A stretch of 13,766 bases of DNA from an uncultured Oscillospiraceae bacterium. GTDB taxonomy: Bacteria; Bacillota; Clostridia; Oscillospirales; Oscillospiraceae. Made by a program: the position numbers and the translations under genes. The DNA lies in NCBI GenBank assembly GCA_934668605.1, contig CAKUNY010000044.1:1-13766 (forward strand), given 5' to 3'. Under the pieces are notes generated by a model. That model saw only the letters and a program-made list of their open reading frames with translations, did not search any database and had not been told where the DNA came from. Positions 8,065-12,816 of the stretch are shown here, in pieces (positions within the stretch are counted from its first letter, which is position 1; each line of letters opens with the position of its first letter).

Positions 8065-9006
8065 TTAGAACGTAGCGACCTGCTGCTCGGCGGGCTCGGC
8101 GGGAGAGATAGAAATTGCATTGAGGATGGGGCCGACGCCGCGATAGAGATTGTGGTAGCGCACCTCGACCGAGGCTTTGACCATGACCCACGATCTTGCC
8201 TTGAGCCCATCGGCACCCACAAAGCGGCACGGAAGCCCCATGAAGGTGATATCCGCTTCGCAGCACGTCATAACGAACCGGCCAGGGGCAAACATGTCCT
8301 CTTTTTCCTTGCGGAGCCTTGCGACCTGCCCCTTGAACTCGACGGTCTTGCCCTTATACTTGTCGGGCTCCTCGGTGATATCGCGGTAAAACAGCGCGTA
8401 ATCCTCGTCCTCGATCTTCACGACCGGCGCGTTCAGATCAAACGGCAGCGGGTCTTCGATATCGTCCTGCTTTGTCGTGCCGTCGGTGTATTCATAAAGA
8501 ATGTTGATGCGGCGGTTCACGGCTCTTGCGATCTTGTGATACTCCATCACGTCGGTGCCGGGCTTCATGCGGTTGAAGACCACGAGCTCCGCGCCCGCGA
8601 GCTTGTCGACCGTCAGCTGGCGCATGTTCTGGTTGTAGGACAAAAACGTATTGGCGTCGGCAAACATGACCTCCTGCGCGATCTGCCAGGTGTCGGGCGT
8701 TTTGAGATAGAAATCCGCCGCCAGATGCATGCCGTTGAGCTCGACGATCACGCGCTCGGCATGGTGCTTTTTGCGGAGCGCCTCCAGCTTTTCCTCGCTC
8801 AGGTCTTCATACTCCAGCGTCTCAATGTAGACGTTCTGGGAGGGATAGGTCGAAATGTCATACTCCTCCTCGCCCTCTTCGAAGACCAGCAGCAGCGTCT
8901 TTTCGCCCGCGTTGAAGCGCTCGTCCTCCAGCGTCTCCTGAATGAACTTCGTCTTGCCGGACTCCAGAAAGCCCGTAAAGACGTACATCGGAATGGTATT
9001 GGGCAT
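8065..9006 (-). CDS. Degenerate CobW-like P-loop protein with YcgQ/TIGR03943-like C-terminal domain
   Basis: The 313-residue protein opens with a G3E-type P loop, GFLESGKT (12-19; GFLGAGKT in typical members). The rest of the GTPase is eroded. There is no CxCC metal motif, VELNG (88-92) replaces the usual EPSG, and FNRMKP (144-149) sits where the base-specificity motif is expected. From about 215 a second domain follows: GKTVEFKGQV, then FAPGRFVMTCCEAD with C248/C249, then GLPCRF with C260. This resembles the C-terminal domain of YcgQ (TIGR03943), a protein family linked to zinc-regulated permeases. The ATG has AAGGAGG overlapping the stop of the gene at 9016-10257, nine bases upstream, so the pair is an operon. 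A role in metal handling with that gene is inferred. The domain call comes from motif memory, not a search. Confidence 0.75.
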   Translation of the reverse strand: MPNTIPMYVFTGFLESGKTKFIQETLEDERFNAGEKTLLLVFEEGEEEYDISTYPSQNVYIETLEYEDLSEEKLEALRKKHHAERVIVELNGMHLAADFYLKTPDTWQIAQEVMFADANTFLSYNQNMRQLTVDKLAGAELVVFNRMKPGTDVMEYHKIARAVNRRINILYEYTDGTTKQDDIEDPLPFDLNAPVVKIEDEDYALFYRDITEEPDKYKGKTVEFKGQVARLRKEKEDMFAPGRFVMTCCEADITFMGLPCRFVGADGLKARSWVMVKASVEVRYHNLYRGVGPILNAISISPAEPAEQQVATF

Positions 9007-9015
9007 ATGGCCTCC

Positions 9016-10257
9016 TTATTCTCCGAAGAGCGAAGCGATGGCGCTTTCGTTGAGCTTCGAGCCGATGACGCAGACACGTCCAGTGATCATTGCGCCGCCC
9101 TCGCGGATATCGCTCTCGCCGGGCACGTAATCAAAGTGGATCCAGCGCTCCGAGTCTTGCGAGGCGACATAGCCCTTCGCGCGCAGCACCATGCCGTATT
9201 CTGCGGCGTTTTCCAGCTGCTTCAGGATGCCCTCGATCTGCGCGCTTGTGAACTTCTTGTGCGTCTCCATGCCCCAGCTGACGAAGACCTCGTCGGCGTC
9301 GTGGCCGTGGTGATGGTGATGATGGTGGTGATGCTCGTGCTCATCCTCGTCCTCATCGTCGTGATGGTGGTGGCAGCAGCAATCCGGGTCGTCGCACTCG
9401 TCGTCATCATCGTGGTCATGATGATGGTGATGGTGCTCATGCTCGTCTTCATCCTCATCGTCGTGATGGTGGTGATGATGCTCGTGCCCGTCTTCATCGT
9501 CGTCGTGGTGATGACGGTGGTGTTCGTGCCCGTCTTCGTCCTCATCGTCATGATGATGGTGGCAGGAGCAATTCGGATCGTCGCACTCGTCATCGTCGTC
9601 ATGGTCATGATGCTGGTGCTCATGCGCCTCTTTTTCGAGCTCCTCGAGCTCCATCGCGATGGACGTCTTCTGCTCCATCGCAGCCATCAGCTGCTCGCCG
9701 GTGAGCTGATCCCACGGGGTCGTAACGAGCACGGCGTTGGGGTTATGGTCGCGAATGAGCTTCACGCACTCGTCGAGCTTCTGCTCCGAGACGTTCTGCG
9801 TGCGCGAGAGGATGATCGTGTTGGCGGTTTCGATCTGGTTGTTGTAGAACTCGCCGAAGTTCTTCATATACATCTTGCACTTCGTCGCGTCGGCAACGGT
9901 CACAAAATTGCCGAGCGTCACATCGTCCGTCGTGACCTTGCGCACGGCGCCAATGACATCCGAGAGCTTGCCCACGCCGGACGGCTCGATGAGAATCCGG
10001 TCCGGCGCGTATTCGGCGATGACCTTTTTGAGCGCTCTTCCGAAGTCGCCCACGAGCGAGCAGCAGATGCAGCCGGAGTTCATCTCGGTGATGTTGATGC
10101 CGGCCTCCTGCAAAAAGCCTCCGTCGATGCCGATCTCGCCGAACTCGTTTTCAATCAGAACGAGCTTCTGGCCGTGATAAGCCTCTTTGATCATCTTCTT
10201 GATGAGCGTCGTCTTGCCCGCGCCGAGAAAACCGGAGTAAATATCAATTTTTGTCAT
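9016..10257 (-). CDS. COG0523/CobW-family GTPase with His/Asp-rich metal-binding insert
   Basis: G3E-family GTPases of the COG0523 group act as metallochaperones or insertases, often for zinc. This 413-residue protein has the P loop GFLGAGKTT (9-17), NEFGEIGID (37-45), the metal motif CICC (C63, C65, C66) and EPSGVGK (91-97). SRTQ (151-154) stands at the usual NKxD position. Residues 211-322 are almost entirely His, Asp and Glu, with CDDPNCSC (225-232) and CDDPDCCC (288-295). This insert contains a 63-residue tandem duplication. A CobW C-terminal domain follows from about 326 (WGMETHKKFT, LRAKGYV, WIHFDYVPGE). The gene is first in an operon with the degenerate paralogue at 8065-9006 and has its own promoter at 10296-10324. 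I see no Zur-type operator. The metal is not identifiable, but zinc storage or delivery is the likely guess. Confidence 0.93.
   Translation of the reverse strand: MTKIDIYSGFLGAGKTTLIKKMIKEAYHGQKLVLIENEFGEIGIDGGFLQEAGINITEMNSGCICCSLVGDFGRALKKVIAEYAPDRILIEPSGVGKLSDVIGAVRKVTTDDVTLGNFVTVADATKCKMYMKNFGEFYNNQIETANTIILSRTQNVSEQKLDECVKLIRDHNPNAVLVTTPWDQLTGEQLMAAMEQKTSIAMELEELEKEAHEHQHHDHDDDDECDDPNCSCHHHHDDEDEDGHEHHRHHHDDDEDGHEHHHHHHDDEDEDEHEHHHHHHDHDDDDECDDPDCCCHHHHDDEDEDEHEHHHHHHHHHGHDADEVFVSWGMETHKKFTSAQIEGILKQLENAAEYGMVLRAKGYVASQDSERWIHFDYVPGESDIREGGAMITGRVCVIGSKLNESAIASLFGE
9316..9607 (-). repeat. Internal tandem duplication encoding the His/Asp/Cys-rich insert
   Basis: Within the metallochaperone gene, two units of about 31 codons lie 63 residues (189 bp) apart. 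Both read HDHDDDDECDDP-x-C-x-C followed by HHHHDDEDED (residues 217-241 and 280-304). Shorter HEHH/DDEDED blocks fill the gap. The nucleotide repeats are nearly identical, which points to recent slippage or unequal crossing-over. The number of units probably varies between strains. The range given is approximate. Confidence 0.85.
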
Positions 10258-10295
10258 ACAAAAACACCTTCTGTTTTATTTTTTACCGTAGTTAA

Positions 10296-10324
10296 GTATA
10301 GCACCTCTGTCAAGCGGTATCAAG
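10296..10324 (-). promoter_or_regulatory. Promoter of the CobW-like operon
   Basis: Read on the minus strand, TTGATA (10324-10319) and TATACT (10301-10296) are separated by 17 bases, a near-consensus sigma-A promoter. Transcription should start near 10289, giving a leader of about 30 bases before the ATG at 10257. AGAAGGTG serves as the ribosome-binding site. No clear palindromic metal-repressor box overlaps it. Confidence 0.8.
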
Positions 10325-10365
10325 CAAATTTCCTGGTTCGATTACAAATTCCGGCGAAAATCGAT

Positions 10366-10394
10366 TGACAAACCGGAACCGGTATGATATGATA
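10366..10394 (+). promoter_or_regulatory. Promoter of the tRNA-Ser pair
   Basis: TTGACA (10366-10371) and TATGAT (10389-10394) are 17 bases apart, a strong sigma-A promoter. The spacer holds ACCGG-AA-CCGGT. A small perfect hairpin, CCGGCT/AGCCGG (10400-10415), falls in the short leader before the first tRNA. Confidence 0.88.
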
Positions 10395-10420
10395 ATATCC
10401 GGCTTTGGAGCCGGTATTCG

Positions 10421-10509
10421 GAGAGATGTCCGAGCGGTTTAAGGAGCTGGTCTTGAAAACCAGTGACACAGCAATGTGCCGTGGGTTCGAATCCCACTCT
10501 CTCCGCCAT
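10421..10509 (+). tRNA. tRNA-Ser (anticodon TGA)
   Basis: The acceptor strands GGAGAGA (10421-10427) and TCTCTCC (10499-10505) pair, followed by discriminator G and an encoded CCA. The anticodon stem CTGGT/ACCAG (10448-10452, 10460-10464) encloses CTTGAAA, giving anticodon TGA at 10455-10457. A long variable arm and the T loop GTTCGAATC confirm a class II serine tRNA. Confidence 0.97.
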
Positions 10510-10543
10510 TTCTTTCCTGCATACGGATTTTTATTTCGACCTG

Positions 10544-10635
10544 CGGAAGTACCCAAGAGGCCGAAGGGGCTCCCCTGCTAAGGGAGTAGTCGTCTAAAAA
10601 GCGAGCGAGAGTTCGAATCTCTCCTTCCGCGCCAG
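10544..10635 (+). tRNA. tRNA-Ser (anticodon GCT)
   Basis: The acceptor strands GCGGAAG (10544-10550) and CTTCCGC (10625-10631) pair, followed by G and an encoded CCA. The anticodon stem CTCCC/GGGAG encloses CTGCTAA, giving GCT at 10578-10580, which reads AGC/AGT codons. The long variable arm and GTTCGAATC T loop fit a serine tRNA. It lies 34 bases after the TGA tRNA and shares its promoter. Together they cover the UCA and AGY codon boxes. Confidence 0.97.
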
Positions 10636-10675
10636 AAATGGGCTTGAAAACGTTGTTTTCAAGCCCATTTCTTCG
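10636..10675 (+). terminator. Terminator of the tRNA-Ser pair
   Basis: A 17-bp perfect stem pairs 10636-10652 with 10656-10672 (core GGGCTTGAAAAC/GTTTTCAAGCCC) around a GTT loop. It begins directly after the CCA of tRNA-Ser(GCT). The run of T after it is short and interrupted (ATTTCTTC). Confidence 0.85.
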
Positions 10676-10708
10676 TCCTCTGCCAATCACAAAAGCAGCC
10701 ACAGCCGC

Positions 10709-10736
10709 TTGACATTTTACACCGAAGGGCTATAAT
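10709..10736 (+). promoter_or_regulatory. Promoter of the antisense (antitoxin) RNA
   Basis: TTGACA (10709-10714) and TATAAT (10731-10736) are both perfect consensus boxes, 16 bases apart. No reading frame begins downstream on this strand. The transcript would start near 10743 and run toward the small minus-strand gene at 10821-10916. Confidence 0.88.
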
Positions 10737-10742
10737 AAACAT

Positions 10743-10832
10743 AGAAAGAGCGCTGCCGATAAGCGGTTCGTCTCTCACAAGTGTTTTGAAGTAATCGCCG
10801 AACTTGTCAGGGAGCGGCGGTTACTTCTTTTT
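10743..10832 (+). ncRNA. Antisense RNA, putative type I antitoxin
   Basis: This RNA is inferred from a consensus promoter (10709-10736) and an intrinsic terminator (10789-10832). It would be about 90 nt with no coding capacity of note. It is complementary to the last 12 bases of the toxin gene and to its 3' untranslated region. This convergent, 3'-overlapping arrangement is the one known for txpA/RatA in Bacillus. The RNA carries GCGGTTCGTCTCTC (10763-10776), identical to a segment of the toxin mRNA leader, so it can compete with that leader for the toxin 3' region. ACAAGT (10777-10782) also complements ACTTGT (10802-10807) in the terminator loop, allowing a pseudoknot. Its size and expression are untested. 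Confidence 0.72.
10789..10832 (+). terminator. Intrinsic terminator of the antisense RNA
   Basis: AAGTAATCGCCG (10789-10800) pairs with CGGCGGTTACTT (10815-10826), 12 pairs with one U-G wobble, followed by CTTTTT. The wobble pairs only in the plus-strand RNA; it is an A-C mismatch on the other strand. This marks the terminator as acting on the plus strand. Its right half overlaps the toxin stop codon and last lysine codons. Confidence 0.85.
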
Positions 10833-10916
10833 GTTCTGCAAAAAGATGAGCAGAAGCAGGTTGATGACACCAAGGAGTACATCGAAAAACAGGAATAATT
10901 CTTCATATGTAACCAT
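10821..10916 (-). CDS. Small hydrophobic peptide, putative type I toxin (holin-like/TxpA-like)
   Basis: The 31-codon frame begins MVTYEELFLFFDVLLGVINL, continues with a Leu-rich run and ends in QNKKK. A short acidic head, one membrane segment (about 7-26) and a lysine tail are the hallmarks of TxpA/BsrG and 'putative holin-like toxin' peptides. When overproduced, these insert into the membrane of the producing cell. A GGAGAGGGGG ribosome-binding site ends 10 bases before the ATG and lies inside a stem. The gene has its own promoter (11041-11069), a structured leader of about 118 bases and a convergent antisense RNA, all typical of type I toxin-antitoxin loci. The family call is from resemblance; a non-toxic small membrane protein is the alternative. 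Confidence 0.75.
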   Translation of the reverse strand: MVTYEELFLFFDVLLGVINLLLLIFLQNKKK

Positions 10917-11034
10917 GCTGTACCGACCCCCTCTCCTTGTTTCGGAGAGGGTTTTCAAGAAGTCCTCTCCGGAATAAACGCGGAGAGACGAACCGCCTAC
11001 CGTATATGGCAGCGCCCGCCCCCGAATTGGGGGT
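10917..11034 (-). promoter_or_regulatory. Structured 5' leader of the toxin mRNA
   Basis: Reading the minus strand, the predicted RNA starts with a terminal hairpin, CCCCC/GGGGG (11033-11029/11023-11019), of the sort that protects 5' ends. Hairpin A pairs CTCTCCG (10987-10981) with CGGAGAG (10971-10965). Hairpin B pairs CCCTCTCC (10951-10944) with GGAGAGGG (10936-10929) and buries the ribosome-binding site. An alternative hairpin C pairs CGGAGAGG (10971-10964) with CCTCTCCG (10950-10943), excludes both A and B and frees the site. A segment at 10996-10983 is complementary to 10763-10776 in the mRNA 3' region. The pairings are visible in the sequence; their use in vivo is inference. Confidence 0.65.
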
Positions 11035-11040
11035 ATTTTT
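11019..11040 (+). terminator. GC hairpin with T tract, plus-strand terminator-like
   Basis: CCCCC (11019-11023), loop GAATT, GGGGG (11029-11033), then TATTTTTATT. It could stop plus-strand transcripts that pass the antisense RNA terminator. On the minus strand the same sequence is the 5' terminal hairpin of the toxin mRNA. Confidence 0.5.
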
Positions 11041-11069
11041 ATTGTATCACAACGCGCGAAGCTTGTCTA
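11041..11069 (-). promoter_or_regulatory. Promoter of the putative toxin gene
   Basis: On the minus strand TAGACA (11069-11064) and TACAAT (11046-11041) are separated by exactly 17 bases. The start point should be near 11034, immediately before the CCCCC of the 5' terminal hairpin. The promoter lies between the aminotransferase stop (11102) and the toxin leader, so the toxin has its own transcript. Confidence 0.82.
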
Positions 11070-11075
11070 TTTTCC

Positions 11076-11097
11076 CCTGCCGCCGGGCAGGCTTTTT
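11076..11097 (+). terminator. Hairpin between aminotransferase and toxin genes
   Basis: CCTGCC (11076-11081) pairs with GGCAGG (11086-11091), then CTTTTT on the plus strand only. Its position, just past the aminotransferase stop at 11102, suggests a terminator for that minus-strand gene. However, on that strand the stem is followed by GGGGAAAA instead of a T run. Its direction of action is uncertain. Confidence 0.5.
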
Positions 11098-11101
11098 CAT
11101 T

Positions 11102-12226
11102 TCAGCCGAGCGTTTCCGCAAACCTTGCCAGCGCGGTGAGGCCGTCTTCCAGCGTCTTTTCGTCGCAGGCGTAGCCAATGCGCATGCTCTTGGGCTGCTC
11201 GAAGCAATCGCCGGGCGTGACGAACGCGCCCGTCTCGTCGTAGAGCCGCTTGCAGAACTCATAAGACGGCACGTCAAAATCGTAATAGACCAGCGCCGTT
11301 GTGCCGGCCTGGGGCTTGGTGTAGTAAAAATGCGGATTTTCCGAAATCCACGCGTCCAGAATCGCGAGGTTCTCGCGCACGATGGTCCGGTTGCGGCACA
11401 AAAGCGCGTCCGCGTGGCGAAGAGCGAGAGCGGAGACCGCGTCGTCAAACATCCCGCAGCTAATTAAGTTGTAATCGCGGTGGGACAAAAATGCGCGCAG
11501 CGCTTGCTCGTCGTGTGTCGCGATCCAGCCCATGCGAAGCCCCGCGAGAGAAAAGACCTTCGACATGCTGCTGACCGAAATGCCCTTCTCGTAAAGATCG
11601 ACGATCGACTCGCACCAACCGTCCTCCTGCGTCAGGTTCCGGTACACCTCGTCGCAGAGCACATACGCGTCCACACTTTTCGCGATTTCCACGATCTGCT
11701 CGAGAAGCTCTCTGGACATCAGAGCGCCCGTCGGGTTATTGGGGTTATTGACGCAGATGAGCTTCGTGTTATCATCCACAAGGCTTCTGAGCTCTGTAAG
11801 ATCGGGCAGATATCCGTTTTCCTGCCGCAGGTGCATCAGCCGCACATCCGCGCCGATGGCCTCGGGGATGGAGTAGAGCTGCTGATAGGCCGGCATGATG
11901 CTCACCACGCCGTCGCCCGGGGAGATAAGCGAGCAGAACACATGGTAATTCGCGCCCGCCGCGCCGTGGGTCGGGACGACCTCCGAAGGCTTTAAGGTCT
12001 TATATAGCCCGCACACGCCCTCGCGCAGCGCTTCGCTTCCTGCAATATCGCCGTAGGTCAGCCGTCTTGCGCAGAAGCGTTCCAGAAACGCCTGCTTGTC
12101 CTCTCCCGTGAGCTCAAACAGCTCGTCGAGAGACACCGAGTCCACACACGTCTCGGCAATATTATACCGCGCGCCGTCTTCATACGCGTTCATCCATTCT
12201 TCCACGGCAAAGGGTTTGATCTTCAT
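11102..12226 (-). CDS. Fold-type I PLP-dependent aminotransferase (class I/II)
   Basis: The 374-residue protein is a pyridoxal-phosphate enzyme of the aspartate aminotransferase superfamily. The cofactor lysine is K223 in SMSKVFSLAGLRMGW. Other conserved sites are N164 (NNPNNPTG), D192 and Y195 (CDEVYRNL), the phosphate-loop region HGAAGANYHVF (87-97), and the substrate-carboxylate arginine R349 (SMRIGYA). The N-terminus MKIKPFAVEEWMNAYE suggests the branch that includes capreomycidine-synthase-like and many uncharacterised clostridial enzymes, so the substrate cannot be named. The start is supported by AGAAGGAG eight bases upstream and a promoter at 12266-12294. It appears monocistronic. It lies divergent from the glycine riboswitch and gcvT, which may hint at amino-acid metabolism but proves nothing. 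Confidence 0.93.
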   Translation of the reverse strand: MKIKPFAVEEWMNAYEDGARYNIAETCVDSVSLDELFELTGEDKQAFLERFCARRLTYGDIAGSEALREGVCGLYKTLKPSEVVPTHGAAGANYHVFCSLISPGDGVVSIMPAYQQLYSIPEAIGADVRLMHLRQENGYLPDLTELRSLVDDNTKLICVNNPNNPTGALMSRELLEQIVEIAKSVDAYVLCDEVYRNLTQEDGWCESIVDLYEKGISVSSMSKVFSLAGLRMGWIATHDEQALRAFLSHRDYNLISCGMFDDAVSALALRHADALLCRNRTIVRENLAILDAWISENPHFYYTKPQAGTTALVYYDFDVPSYEFCKRLYDETGAFVTPGDCFEQPKSMRIGYACDEKTLEDGLTALARFAETLG

Positions 12227-12265
12227 AGCGGTGCTCCTTCTGTCTATCGGGTATTTTACGCCTAT

Positions 12266-12294
12266 GTTTTATCGGGGTTTTCCCGAAAAGTCAA
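12266..12294 (-). promoter_or_regulatory. Promoter of the aminotransferase gene
   Basis: On the minus strand TTGACT (12294-12289) and TAAAAC (12271-12266) are 17 bases apart. The spacer contains CGGG-AAAAC-CCCG, a short inverted repeat that could be an operator. The -10 box is only a moderate match. Confidence 0.6.
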
Positions 12295-12421
12295 GCGCTT
12301 TTCCCGCGCGAGCCGCCGTTCCGGTCTGCGCAGAACGCGCAAAGCTTTTGCGGCTTTTATCAAGCGGGCATAAAAATTCTCGCCGGGCGCGCCGGTTTTT
12401 CCCATTTTGCACAATTTATAG

Positions 12422-12451
12422 TTGACAGACCGCCTGCTTTTATATTATATT
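12422..12451 (+). promoter_or_regulatory. Promoter of the riboswitch-gcvT transcript
   Basis: TTGACA (12422-12427) is a perfect -35 box. A TATATT at 12446-12451 (18-base spacer) is the best -10 box, in an AT-rich run that offers TTATAT at 17 as an alternative. A small hairpin, CAGGT/ACCTG (about 12455-12471), follows near the expected transcript start. Between 12295 and 12421 I see nothing else convincing. Confidence 0.75.
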
Positions 12452-12515
12452 GGACAGGTAGAAACCACCTGCGCAGCCAAACTGTTTTTTCTGGCCTCAG
12501 CAAGTGTATACCGCC

Positions 12516-12676
12516 GGATGAAACGGTCAGGAGAGCGCGCACAGCGTTGGTGCGCCACCGAAGGGGCTCGCGCAAGGAACTCTCAGGTAAATGAACTGAT
12601 CGTGGACGGGACTCTGGAAAGCCGCATCGCGGCACCGAAGAAGCAATCCCTCCGGGGAGAATCTTTCAGGTTAGTC
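12516..12676 (+). ncRNA. Tandem glycine riboswitch (two aptamers)
   Basis: Aptamer 1 shows the conserved core GGAGAG (12530-12535), CACCGAAGGGGC (about 12556-12567) and AACTCTCAGGT (about 12578-12588). Aptamer 2 follows after a short AAATGAA linker. It shows GGACGGGACTCTGGAAAG (about 12604-12621), GGCACCGAAGAAGCAA (12631-12646) and AATCTTTCAGGT (12660-12671). P1 of aptamer 2 can form from ACTGAT (12595-12600) and GTTAGT (12670-12675). The leader GGATGAAACG and the linker match the elements known to form a kink-turn between leader and linker in this class. A terminator follows 3 bases later, and then gcvT. Members of this class usually switch on glycine cleavage when glycine is plentiful. Confidence 0.96.
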
Positions 12677-12678
12677 AA

Positions 12679-12715
12679 CAGAGCGCGCCTTACGTTGGCG
12701 CGCTCTGTTTTGTTT
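12679..12715 (+). terminator. Riboswitch expression-platform terminator
   Basis: CAGAGCGCGCC (12679-12689) pairs perfectly with GGCGCGCTCTG (12697-12707) around TTACGTT, followed by TTTTGTTT. Its place between the second aptamer and gcvT makes it the probable on/off element. Its 5' arm shares AGAGCGCGC with aptamer 1 (12532-12540). Confidence 0.92.
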
Positions 12716-12816
12716 CTTTCGGAAAAGACGCGAAACGGGCTGCCCGCCGCGCGGTCAACGTGAGAAGTTTTTCCCTCGCAGATACCAACGCAATTCAACA
12801 TCACAAGGAGGAAACT

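Noticed and set aside
10258..10330. A Zur or Fur operator upstream of the metallochaperone gene
   Set aside because: Only weak, broken symmetry (TTAC...GTAG...TTAA) was seen. Nothing matches the known Zur box closely enough to annotate.
8152..10368. A 738-codon open frame on the plus strand across the metallochaperone region
   Set aside because: Its product is a low-complexity Val/Met-rich string created by reading the His/Asp repeats backwards. The minus strand carries clear P-loop, CxCC and CobW motifs with good ribosome-binding sites.
10915..10977. A 20-codon plus-strand frame over the toxin leader
   Set aside because: It has no ribosome-binding site or promoter of its own, and its codons coincide with the leader hairpins, which explain the sequence better.
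12383..12400. A CCGG-GCGCG-CCGG hairpin followed by TTTTT as a terminator
   Set aside because: The stem is only four base pairs, and no plus-strand gene precedes it. It may be chance in GC-rich DNA.
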